Positions 1-6,385 of a DNA stretch of 15,321 bases are shown here, piece by piece. The stretch covers positions 1 through 15,321 of the forward strand of contig DFGY01000047.1 in the NCBI GenBank assembly GCA_002372505.1, written 5' to 3'. The stretch comes from Firmicutes bacterium UBA3738 (GTDB lineage Bacteria; Bacillota; Clostridia; Peptostreptococcales; Anaerovoracaceae). Below the pieces are notes generated by a model. It was not told the DNA's origin. It did no database searches and saw only the letters and a program-made list of their open reading frames with translations. Position 1 is the first letter of the stretch. Each line of letters begins with the position of its first letter. The position numbers and the translations under genes are program-made.

Positions 1-1227
1 TGCCCAGATATAGCATTTGCCCTTCTTTTTGAATTCAACCTTACCTGTTTTTTTATTAACAGCTACAATCTTTTTGTTCGATGAATACCAGCGAATGGTC
101 TTTGACAAAACCCGTTTGCCTTTTGCGTTTACTTTAGCTTTTAGCCTTATGTTCTTTCCTGCCTTCCCGGTTACTTTTTTCCTGTTTGTTGTAATGGATG
201 TCACATTTCCTTTTGTATTTCCGGCAGACACTGCCCATACCGGATAGCTTTCTTTGCAAGCTTTTTCCCCTTTTCCCTTAGCTTTGGTCTTTGCTACAAT
301 CTTGTATTTGTACCCTATATTATTTTGAGCATTCGGAATATTGTAATAGTTTGCATTGTAATTATTCCTTATGGCTACTTTGACATACTCATTCTTTACG
401 GGGCTGTACTTATATACGATATAGCTCTTTGCCCCTTTTACCTTATTCCAGGTAAGAAACATATTCTTTCCATTGTTAGCAGGACGAAGATATAAATTTG
501 TCACAGAAAACGCTCGCTTTGACGGAATCCGAATACTTGGTGTTATATCTATCCTGTTCCCATTTATTTTAACTTTGACTTCATTATTATAGATATAGTA
601 TATCCCCTTATTTACTACTTCATTTTTATTCTTTTTCAACAATTCTACTTCAATTTTCCCTAACGCACCGCGTAAATCAATCCACTGCCCAGTGGAAACG
701 ACAGAAACATCATTTTTGCTTATTCCTGTAATCCATATCTCTCTTTGCAGTGCTGTTATGTATCCACCGAATGAATAATCAAGAGTGGTTCCTGGTTCAG
801 CCTCTATAAACAACCTGTTATCATCAAACTTCACGCTCATAGCTTGCTCTGCATTTATATATCTAGTGTGTTTTCCATCAACAAATTGCTCTACAAATAT
901 TTTATTCATTACATTGCCATCTGACCTGCTAAATGTGAAGGACTTACTTTTATCAACAATCAACTCGGTTTGTCCCGTTTCTTCGGCATAGCCATCATCA
1001 TAATCATTCAATGCATATACACGCATGCTTCCTTCATAATCATCATTCTCATAAAAAGGATCTTTGAATTTAATAAATTCGTTTTCAGCATTTTTAAGCA
1101 TAATACCGCTGGGATCAAGTATTAAAAATCTATCCTTGCCACTCCCCTTAGCTATCGTACTTGTTGAGCATGTTATCGCAACTAAAATCATTGCAAGTAA
1201 TACTTTAAAAATTCCCCTCTTAAACAT
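1..1227 (-). CDS. Secreted FN3/Big_2 surface protein, partial (3' end outside window)
   Basis: The minus-strand frame is open for 409 codons from an ATG at 1227 to the window edge, so the C-terminus is missing. Residues 1-26 form an export signal: basic start, hydrophobic core, likely cleavage after STIA. The cysteine in AITC is a poor lipobox. Residues about 30-235 match nothing I recognise. Residues about 239-333 look like a fibronectin type III domain (LTWNKVKGAKSYIVYK, then YKYKIVAKTKAKGKG). Residues about 338-409 look like a bacterial Ig-like Big_2 domain (IRWYSSNKKIVAVNKKTGKV). The family role is as extracellular stalk or adhesin modules; the ligand is unknown. A GGAG lies 10 nt upstream of the ATG, directly after a 13-A run. 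It is the third minus-strand gene in a row, 67 nt after the 332-residue gene, and possibly cotranscribed. Composition is AT-rich. Confidence 0.85.
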   Translation of the reverse strand, partial: MFKRGIFKVLLAMILVAITCSTSTIAKGSGKDRFLILDPSGIMLKNAENEFIKFKDPFYENDDYEGSMRVYALNDYDDGYAEETGQTELIVDKSKSFTFSRSDGNVMNKIFVEQFVDGKHTRYINAEQAMSVKFDDNRLFIEAEPGTTLDYSFGGYITALQREIWITGISKNDVSVVSTGQWIDLRGALGKIEVELLKKNKNEVVNKGIYYIYNNEVKVKINGNRIDITPSIRIPSKRAFSVTNLYLRPANNGKNMFLTWNKVKGAKSYIVYKYSPVKNEYVKVAIRNNYNANYYNIPNAQNNIGYKYKIVAKTKAKGKGEKACKESYPVWAVSAGNTKGNVTSITTNRKKVTGKAGKNIRLKAKVNAKGKRVLSKTIRWYSSNKKIVAVNKKTGKVEFKKKGKCYIWA

Positions 1228-1294
1228 ATCTGCATTTCTCCATTTTTTTTTTTTTAACAAAATAACCTATCAAATCAAGGCAATTGCTTCCACC

Positions 1295-2293
1295 TCACTG
1301 TTCCTTATAAAACCAGTATGGCACAATTTTCTCCATTTTTAATTCGGCAGCCTGCGAGTAAGAAAAATCATATTCCCAGTCATATATCAATTCATACTTC
1401 GTTGTGCTATCCCTCAATAAATAGATTACTCTATCTTTAAGTATGCTGATCTCAAATCCGCTTTTACACAAAGCGTCGATTGAATTTCTTGTATTGCCGA
1501 ACGCCTCGTCCCACAAAGCAACAAGTTTATCATCTTCGCAATAAATATATTGTTCGGTTTTTGACGCTCGTTTCTTTGAATACTGCGCGACATCGAAGAT
1601 GGCGGTTTTGTTGGCCTTCATTTTCTCCAACATATTTGTATTTATCATAGCATTAGAAAATATTGCCTCATTCCGCAGGTAATTTGGTATTGTGATCTCT
1701 CTTCTGGCGCTTAACATTTTACCCGGTTGCTTGGCATATACACTTATCTTCTCTGATCCCGACAAAATGGTTAACGAAACAAAACAACTTTTTGATTTTA
1801 TCTTCTTTTGTTTAAGTTTTTTGGGGCCTTGTTTAACAATCACAGAAGCGCCCTTTTTTCCTTTAACCTCAAATTGTAACAGTACTCTATCATCCCTGTT
1901 GTTAAACTTTTCGATCCATGCGAACACCGGTCTTTTTGACACATACCTCGATTTTTTGATCTTAATTACCTTTCCAAATGGCTTTCCTTTCCTTATCGTT
2001 CTGATTTTTAAATCGAAAGGCTTATTGATTCTTTTGGTTTTTATTACAAATCTTTTTCCTTTGAATTTCTTTTTTATTTTATGCTTTGAATACGATAATT
2101 GTAAGGTCGTCTTCTTTGGACATGTCCCTTTAATTGTAACCTTTCCATTTTTGTATGTCACTGACGTTACTTTCAGTTTCACAGTTTTTGCATGCGCCAC
2201 ATTAGCTGAACTACACAACAAGGCGATAAGCAATATTACGATAAATACTAGACATATTTTTACAAGTGACTGTTGTTTCATTGAAGAAATCAT
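1295..2293 (-). CDS. Exported lysine-rich protein with two Ig-like repeats
   Basis: This complete 332-residue frame has a clear signal peptide: residues 1-12 carry basic residues, 13-32 are hydrophobic, and cleavage is predicted after AHA at 33-35. Two similar beta-rich segments follow, about 36-115 and 117-205, each built of short strands separated by K-rich turns. They resemble bacterial Ig-like repeats, but I cannot name the family. Residues 206-332 form a different domain, with acidic and aromatic residues and cysteines near 250 and 278, that I do not recognise. The mature N-terminal half is strongly basic, which would suit binding to acidic wall polymers; that is inference. The start is fixed by AAGGAGG six bases before the ATG. 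It sits 40 nt after the stop of the start-less FN3 frame and 67 nt before the left-edge FN3/Big_2 gene. No clear promoter of its own was found. Confidence 0.8.
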   Translation of the reverse strand: MISSMKQQSLVKICLVFIVILLIALLCSSANVAHAKTVKLKVTSVTYKNGKVTIKGTCPKKTTLQLSYSKHKIKKKFKGKRFVIKTKRINKPFDLKIRTIRKGKPFGKVIKIKKSRYVSKRPVFAWIEKFNNRDDRVLLQFEVKGKKGASVIVKQGPKKLKQKKIKSKSCFVSLTILSGSEKISVYAKQPGKMLSARREITIPNYLRNEAIFSNAMINTNMLEKMKANKTAIFDVAQYSKKRASKTEQYIYCEDDKLVALWDEAFGNTRNSIDALCKSGFEISILKDRVIYLLRDSTTKYELIYDWEYDFSYSQAAELKMEKIVPYWFYKEQ

Positions 2294-2333
2294 TTCTTAC
2301 CTCCTTTTTCTACCTATGGTATAGTTTTCTTCA

Positions 2334-3071
2334 TTATTTAGCTTTCACCTTAAGGACATTACTGTATGGCCCAATTGTCTTTCCTTTATACGCGCGAAGT
2401 TTGTAACTGTACTGTTGCTTTCTTTTTACATTCTTGTCAATGTAGCAAATATATTCTCCATCTTTGCGTTTCTTTATCAATTTCCATTTGCCCTTATTAA
2501 TCTTCCTATATATTATGTATCCGTCTGCATTATAGTAATCATCCCATGATATTTCCAACATACCCATGACATTTTCCTCAAGAGCTACCCTGGGCTTTCC
2601 GATGTTGTCAGCAATTACATTGCTAAACTTACCATAAATCATTTTTCCATGTTCCCTCTGGTATGGCCGGATTTTACAATAGTAGTTTTTACCATTTTTT
2701 AATTTGCTATCTAAAAATTCAATCGCAGCGTCATCCGTAGCAGGACAATTGTATATAGCACTATATTTTCCGTTTTTTACTGTTGCTCTGTATATTTTAT
2801 ATCCGTTTGCACTATCCTGAGCTTCCCAAGATAACAAAACACAACCAAGACCTTTCATTTCTTTATCAAGTCTAATGGCATTCATTCTTCTTAATTCTTT
2901 TTCGGCATCACTGATAACTCCAAAAACAAAGACTTCACACCGTGCCGATCTTGATGCCGCAGTCACCTTTACTGTTTTTCCATTTACAGTTTGAAGCGCT
3001 GTATATACCGAAATATAGGCATAATCCGTATACGTCTTACCGTCGCTTGCCCTACCGCCCTTCCTATTAAA
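2334..3071 (-). pseudogene. FN3-repeat protein fragment lacking a start codon and signal peptide
   Basis: The frame is open from just after a TAA at 3074-3072 to the stop at 2334, but its first 35 codons contain no ATG, GTG or TTG. The first usable start is a GTG at 2966, which has no Shine-Dalgarno and lies mid-domain. The codons upstream of it read like protein (ASDGKTYTDYAYISVYTA, then VNGKTVKVTAAS), so coding really extends further back. Two FN3-like units can be seen (LSWEAQDSANGYKIYR; ISWDDYYNADGYIIYRK, ending GPYSNVLKVKAK). No signal peptide remains, although its neighbours are exported. I read this as a surface-protein gene that lost its 5' end. A good minus-strand promoter lies immediately upstream (3102-3075), so the remnant may still be transcribed and carry the downstream genes. 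An automated call would be a 210-residue protein, 2966-2334. A silent recombination cassette is an alternative reading. Confidence 0.6.
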
Positions 3072-3074
3072 TTA

Positions 3075-3102
3075 ATAATATCAATTTGTTAAAAAAAGTC
3101 AA
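3075..3102 (-). promoter_or_regulatory. Promoter upstream of start-less FN3 frame
   Basis: On the minus strand a TTGACT -35 (3102-3097) is followed by a 16-bp spacer and a TATTAT -10 (3080-3075). The TG of an extended -10 (TGATATTAT) occupies 3083-3082. Transcription would begin near 3068, at the very edge of the start-less coding frame. Match to sigma-A consensus is good; function is inferred. Confidence 0.6.
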
Positions 3103-3128
3103 TCAACACTAACCCGTGAAACGCTATC

Positions 3129-3157
3129 TTGAAACGCTTTGGAAAGTGTGGTAGTAT
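3129..3157 (+). promoter_or_regulatory. Promoter of tadA
   Basis: TTGAAA (3129-3134), a 17-bp spacer and TAGTAT (3152-3157) with a TG extended -10 (TGGTAGTAT) form a near-consensus vegetative promoter. The predicted transcript start, about 3163, is only some 5 nt before the ATG at 3168, so the mRNA would be almost leaderless. Its -35 lies back to back with that of the minus-strand promoter, 26 bp apart. Confidence 0.6.
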
Positions 3158-3167
3158 TGTTAGGCGC

Positions 3168-3656
3168 ATGAAAAAGTACATGGAAGAGGCGCTGAAAGAG
3201 GCGCAAATTGCGGCATCTGAGGGGGAGGTCCCGGTAGGCGCCGTAATAGAAAAAGAAGGCCGGATTATTGGCCGCGGCCATAACCGGACGGAGCAGGATA
3301 GCGACCCTACAGCCCACGCCGAAATGATTGCAATCAGGCAGGCGGCGGCTCATGTGGGGTGGGCCAGACTCACGGGATGCAATATGTACGTGACCCTGGA
3401 GCCTTGCGCCATGTGCGCAGGAGCAATTGTCTGGGCCCGCATTGAAAGTCTGCACATTGGAGCCATGGACCCTAAGGCGGGAGCATGTGGTTCGGTTATG
3501 AATATCGTGGAAAACGAAGATCTGAATCACAGGGTAAATGTCACCCGGGGGCTCATGGAAGAAGAGTGCAGCCGTGTGCTCAAGGACTTTTTCGCAGAGC
3601 GCAGAAACGCCGCAAAAGAGAAAAAGGCGAATAATATAATAGAAGGAATCGATTAA
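3168..3656 (+). CDS. tadA: tRNA-specific adenosine deaminase TadA
   Basis: TadA deaminates A34 to inosine in the anticodon of tRNA-Arg(ACG), allowing wobble decoding; it acts as a cytosolic zinc-dependent homodimer. The 162-residue product has the cytidine/deoxycytidylate deaminase signature: H50-A51-E52 (zinc ligand and proton-shuttle glutamate) and P79-C80-x-x-C83 (zinc ligands), with the 30-residue spacing typical of TadA. GEVPVGAVI and NHRVNVTRG also fit the family. A TTG at 3129 would add 13 residues, but it coincides with the -35 of the predicted promoter, so I start at ATG 3168, preceded only by a weak TAGG. ATG 3180 is another possibility because the leader is so short. The C-terminus ends in a K-rich stretch. 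The next gene begins one base after the stop. Confidence 0.95.
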   Translation: MKKYMEEALKEAQIAASEGEVPVGAVIEKEGRIIGRGHNRTEQDSDPTAHAEMIAIRQAAAHVGWARLTGCNMYVTLEPCAMCAGAIVWARIESLHIGAMDPKAGACGSVMNIVENEDLNHRVNVTRGLMEEECSRVLKDFFAERRNAAKEKKANNIIEGID

Positions 3657-3657
3657 C

Positions 3658-4518
3658 ATGATACAAAAGAAAAACGTTAAAAGAATAGGTGCGCTAATAT
3701 GCCTGCTGGCATTCGCCCTTACTATGAGTATGTCCGTTGCCTTCGCAGCCAGCGAACTGAAAATAGAGCAGGTGTCTCCGGAGGACGGCGCCAAGGACAT
3801 GGCCATGGAGAACATGGGCTATAAAGTATACTTCAACCAGAATGTGTACAAGAACAAAAAGATGAACGCCAAGCTCTGCACCATTACAGACAACAAAGGC
3901 AAGAAAGTTCCCACCATCGTAGTTGTAAATCCGAAGGAAAAGAACGTAATGATGGTACTTGCCGACACAAACAGCAGAAAGACGAAAATCAAGGGCAAGA
4001 CAAAGTACACCCTTACAATAAAGCCGGGATTCAAAGCCGACAGCGGTCAGGCTCTCGGACAGGAGTTCACAGCATCATTCAGAACCCTGAACCCTTCCAC
4101 AAGTATGTGGGTAAGTATGGGAATGATGGGCGTCATGGTAGTGGCAATGGTATTCTTCACCAGCCGCGAAATGAAGAAGCAGAACGAAAAGGATTCCACG
4201 CAGAAGCATAAGGAAAAGACGGTCAATCCCTACAAAGAGGCTAAGCGTACCGGCAAGTCCGTAGAGGAAATCGTTGCAGCCGAGGAAAAGAAAAAGGCAA
4301 AGCAAAAGGCTAAGCGGGAGCGCCAGAAGCAGGAAAACAAAAAGGAAATCGCAAGCAACAACATTCGCGTTTCAAAGAAGAGAGCAATTTCCGAAGTAGG
4401 CCTCACCTACAAAGAGCCCAAGCCGGCCAAGGCGGACAAACCTGCAAATAAGCCTCAGGCAAAGAAAGGCCCCTCAGGCAGCAAGCAGAGACAGCACAAA
4501 AACAAAAAGAAAAAATAG
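3658..4518 (+). CDS. Signal peptide/Ig-like/single-TM protein with lysine-rich cytoplasmic tail
   Basis: This 286-residue protein has three parts. Residues 1-31 form a signal peptide (hydrophobic 10-28, cleavage at AFA/AS). Residues about 34-147 resemble an SbsA/Big_5-type Ig-like domain: VSPEDGAKDMAMENMGYKVY at the start, then TKYTLTIKPGFKADSGQAL and FTASFRTLNP, which is typical of this family. Residues about 151-168 are a methionine-rich membrane helix, and 170-286 a highly charged tail dominated by K, R and E. The expected topology is Ig domain outside and tail in the cytoplasm. Such tails often contact nucleic acid, ribosomes or membrane, but no specific role can be assigned. It starts one base after tadA with AAGGA 10 nt upstream, so the two are probably one transcript, and a terminator follows. 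The tail could also be a coiled coil. Confidence 0.8.
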   Translation: MIQKKNVKRIGALICLLAFALTMSMSVAFAASELKIEQVSPEDGAKDMAMENMGYKVYFNQNVYKNKKMNAKLCTITDNKGKKVPTIVVVNPKEKNVMMVLADTNSRKTKIKGKTKYTLTIKPGFKADSGQALGQEFTASFRTLNPSTSMWVSMGMMGVMVVAMVFFTSREMKKQNEKDSTQKHKEKTVNPYKEAKRTGKSVEEIVAAEEKKKAKQKAKRERQKQENKKEIASNNIRVSKKRAISEVGLTYKEPKPAKADKPANKPQAKKGPSGSKQRQHKNKKKK

Positions 4519-4526
4519 CAAATTCT

Positions 4527-4574
4527 GTTCCTACATTTCCAAAATAGATTCAAAATGGAATGTAGGAACTTTTT
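4527..4574 (+). terminator. Rho-independent terminator after the tadA operon
   Basis: GTTCCTACATTTCC (4527-4540) pairs with GGAATGTAGGAAC (4557-4569), with one bulged T. The loop is 16 nt and is followed by TTTTT. It begins nine bases after the stop of the Ig/TM gene and separates it from ispE. Confidence 0.85.
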
Positions 4575-4623
4575 GCATAAGGTTATTGAGAAGAAACCGC
4601 GTAAATAAGCGAGAGAGCAGGAT

Positions 4624-5595
4624 ATGAGCGTAAAGAACAAAAGCAGATCAAAAGAACTAAGAATAAAGGCATATGCGAAAATAAACCTTTCCCTGGACGT
4701 GCTGGGAATTACGGAAGATGGATTCCATGAGGTGGAAATGCTCATGCAGGCAATAAAGCTTCACGACGACGTAAAGGTGAGATGGACCCCGTCGGACGAG
4801 GCAGGCGAGTACAAGATTAATCTTAAGAACGATCTTCCCTACGTTCCCGACGATGATAGAAACATTGCCTACAAGGCCGCTCTTCTCATGAAGGAAAGAT
4901 TCCCCCGCAGCGGAAGGGTCAGCATAAACATACACAAGAGAATTCCCGTGGCGGCAGGCCTTGCCGGAGGCAGCGGCAACGGTGCAGCAGTGGTAATGGC
5001 CCTGGCTCATCTTTGGGGATTAAACCTTTCCATGAAGGAACTCATGGACCTGGGAGCCGAGCTTGGCTCCGACGTGCCCTTTTCCATGATGGCCCTGGCA
5101 GCCTGCAACGGAGTATTCGGTTTAAAAGAAGATCCTCTGGCAACTACCTGCGCCCTGGCAAAAGGAAGAGGCGTGGAACTGGAGCCGAAGAAGGCTCTGT
5201 CCGCCAACGTGGTGCTGGTAAAGCCGCCCATATCCGTTTCAACCAAAGAAGTCTACAAAGGAATAGACGAATGCGTGGTGACGGAGCATCCGGATAACGT
5301 GAAATTAATGAAGGAAATTGAAGATGCCGGCGGCATTTTAACTGCCGAAAACCGCAGCGCAATAAAAGAGTGCATGGTAAATGTACTTGAAAATTACACG
5401 ATAAATAGGTATGATAGTGTAAAAGCAATAAAAAACAAGATTGTTCGGATTGTAGGACAAGAAGAAATAGTATTAATGACAGGCAGCGGACCTACGGTTT
5501 TCACACTCCTTGAAAACAGGGAAGTTGCCACGGAGCTTGCGCGGAAATTAAGAGAGGATAAGAATCAGGTATTCCTAACGCGCACAATGATGTAA
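4624..5595 (+). CDS. ispE: 4-diphosphocytidyl-2-C-methyl-D-erythritol kinase IspE
   Basis: IspE phosphorylates CDP-ME at the 2-hydroxyl in the MEP route to isopentenyl diphosphate, in the cytosol. GHMP-kinase motifs are all present: AYAKINL with K19, the ATP loop P108-VAAGLAGGSGNGAA, LGSDVPF with the catalytic base D150, and the C-terminal TGSGP at 286-290. The product has 323 residues, longer than the usual 280-300. It has about 12 extra N-terminal residues and an insertion after D150 (roughly 158-172, around NGVFGLKEDP). The ATP loop reads GGSGNGAA where GGSSDAA is common. The start ATG has AGGA two bases upstream, a weak and close site; no better start exists before the AKINL motif. The GntR regulator follows 26 bp downstream, probably in the same transcript. 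No convincing promoter was found in 4575-4623. Confidence 0.93.
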   Translation: MSVKNKSRSKELRIKAYAKINLSLDVLGITEDGFHEVEMLMQAIKLHDDVKVRWTPSDEAGEYKINLKNDLPYVPDDDRNIAYKAALLMKERFPRSGRVSINIHKRIPVAAGLAGGSGNGAAVVMALAHLWGLNLSMKELMDLGAELGSDVPFSMMALAACNGVFGLKEDPLATTCALAKGRGVELEPKKALSANVVLVKPPISVSTKEVYKGIDECVVTEHPDNVKLMKEIEDAGGILTAENRSAIKECMVNVLENYTINRYDSVKAIKNKIVRIVGQEEIVLMTGSGPTVFTLLENREVATELARKLREDKNQVFLTRTMM

Positions 5596-5621
5596 GGCAA
5601 AGCAGCTACGAAGGAGAAAAA

Positions 5622-6284
5622 ATGTTAAACCTAGACAACAAAGACCACAAACCACTTAGAGTACTCGTTTACGACGAAATAAAAATGCGCATTCTCAGAG
5701 GTGAGATTGCGCCGGGACAAAGACTCATGGAAGTAGAGACCGCCGAGGATCTTGGCGTGTCCCGTACGCCCGTAAGAGAAGCCATCAAGAAGCTTGAAAA
5801 GGAAGGCCTGGTTGTAATCGAGCCTCGAAAAGGGACATATGCTGCAAAGATTTCCGCAGAAGATCTCATAGAAATTCTGGAAGTAAGAGAGGCTCTGGAG
5901 GCTCTGGCTGCCGCTTATGCAGCCAATAGAATGAAGCCCACCCAGAAGGAAAAGCTGAAGCATGCCGCACAGCGCTACGAGAAGGCTGTAAGTGACGGCA
6001 AGTTCCAGTTGATTATAAAATACGATACTGAGTTCCACAAGATTCTCGTTGACGGAAGCGGCAACAGGACTCTTATCAGCCTCATTGAGGATCTCCAGGA
6101 GCTGCTCCTGAGATTCAGATATCTCTACTACGACAATCACAAGAGGGCAGAGACAAATCCCATTGAGCACAAGCGCATCGTAGACGCCGTTATGGCCGGC
6201 GATGAAAAAGAGGCTCATGATGCGACCCTCGCCCATATCAAGAGCCTTAAAGAAATCGTCATCGAAGAAGGCTTAGGCAACTAG
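5622..6284 (+). CDS. GntR-family transcriptional regulator, FCD (FadR-like) subfamily
   Basis: This 220-residue regulator has an N-terminal winged helix-turn-helix (about 10-78) with the family pattern ILRGEIAPGQRL, LGVSRTPVREAIKKLEKEGL and PRKGTYAA, then an all-helical FCD ligand domain (about 82-215). The four metal ligands known in FCD domains are all visible: D135 and H139 in YDTEFH, H183 in IEHKRI, and H205 in LAHIKS. It should therefore bind a metal and probably a small carboxylate such as an organic or sugar acid; the actual ligand cannot be read from sequence. AAGGAG (5611-5616) is well placed before ATG 5622. It lies 26 bp after ispE, a pairing I recall from other clostridia, although no functional link is evident. 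Its stop codon touches the nested palindrome at 6284. Confidence 0.93.
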   Translation: MLNLDNKDHKPLRVLVYDEIKMRILRGEIAPGQRLMEVETAEDLGVSRTPVREAIKKLEKEGLVVIEPRKGTYAAKISAEDLIEILEVREALEALAAAYAANRMKPTQKEKLKHAAQRYEKAVSDGKFQLIIKYDTEFHKILVDGSGNRTLISLIEDLQELLLRFRYLYYDNHKRAETNPIEHKRIVDAVMAGDEKEAHDATLAHIKSLKEIVIEEGLGN

Positions 6285-6366
6285 ATGACAAGGGGACGGT
6301 TCTCCCGTCACCTTTTGACAAAAAGTAACAAAAGATGACAGGAGAACCGTCCCCCTGTCATCTTTT
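6284..6366. repeat. Nested palindromic GGGGACGGTTCT repeat, acting as terminator between convergent genes
   Basis: Two inverted 33-bp arms (6284-6316 and 6334-6366) contain AGGGGACGGTTCTCC and its complement. The right arm is itself a perfect inverted repeat, GATGACAG/CTGTCATC with flanking AAAA and TTTT, so it alone looks like a terminator usable in both directions. It fills the gap between the convergent GntR and HtrA genes. GGGGACGGTTC palindromes recur in Firmicutes and are, as I recall, often mobilised REP-like elements. No transposase is present here. Confidence 0.75.
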
Positions 6367-6385
6367 ATCTTAATCACACTTTATT

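Noticed and set aside
1692..2324. 210-codon plus-strand frame opposite the 332-residue exported protein
   Set aside because: It is antisense to a gene with a clear signal peptide and ribosome binding site; its hydrophobicity results from reading lysine codons backwards as Phe and Leu.
3129..3167. N-terminal extension of TadA from a TTG start
   Set aside because: The TTG is the -35 hexamer of the predicted promoter, and the added residues do not resemble TadA.
3099..3815. 238-codon open frame antisense to tadA
   Set aside because: It is a mirror of the well-supported tadA and downstream coding sequence, has no ribosome binding site, and its translation is cysteine- and histidine-rich without domain character.
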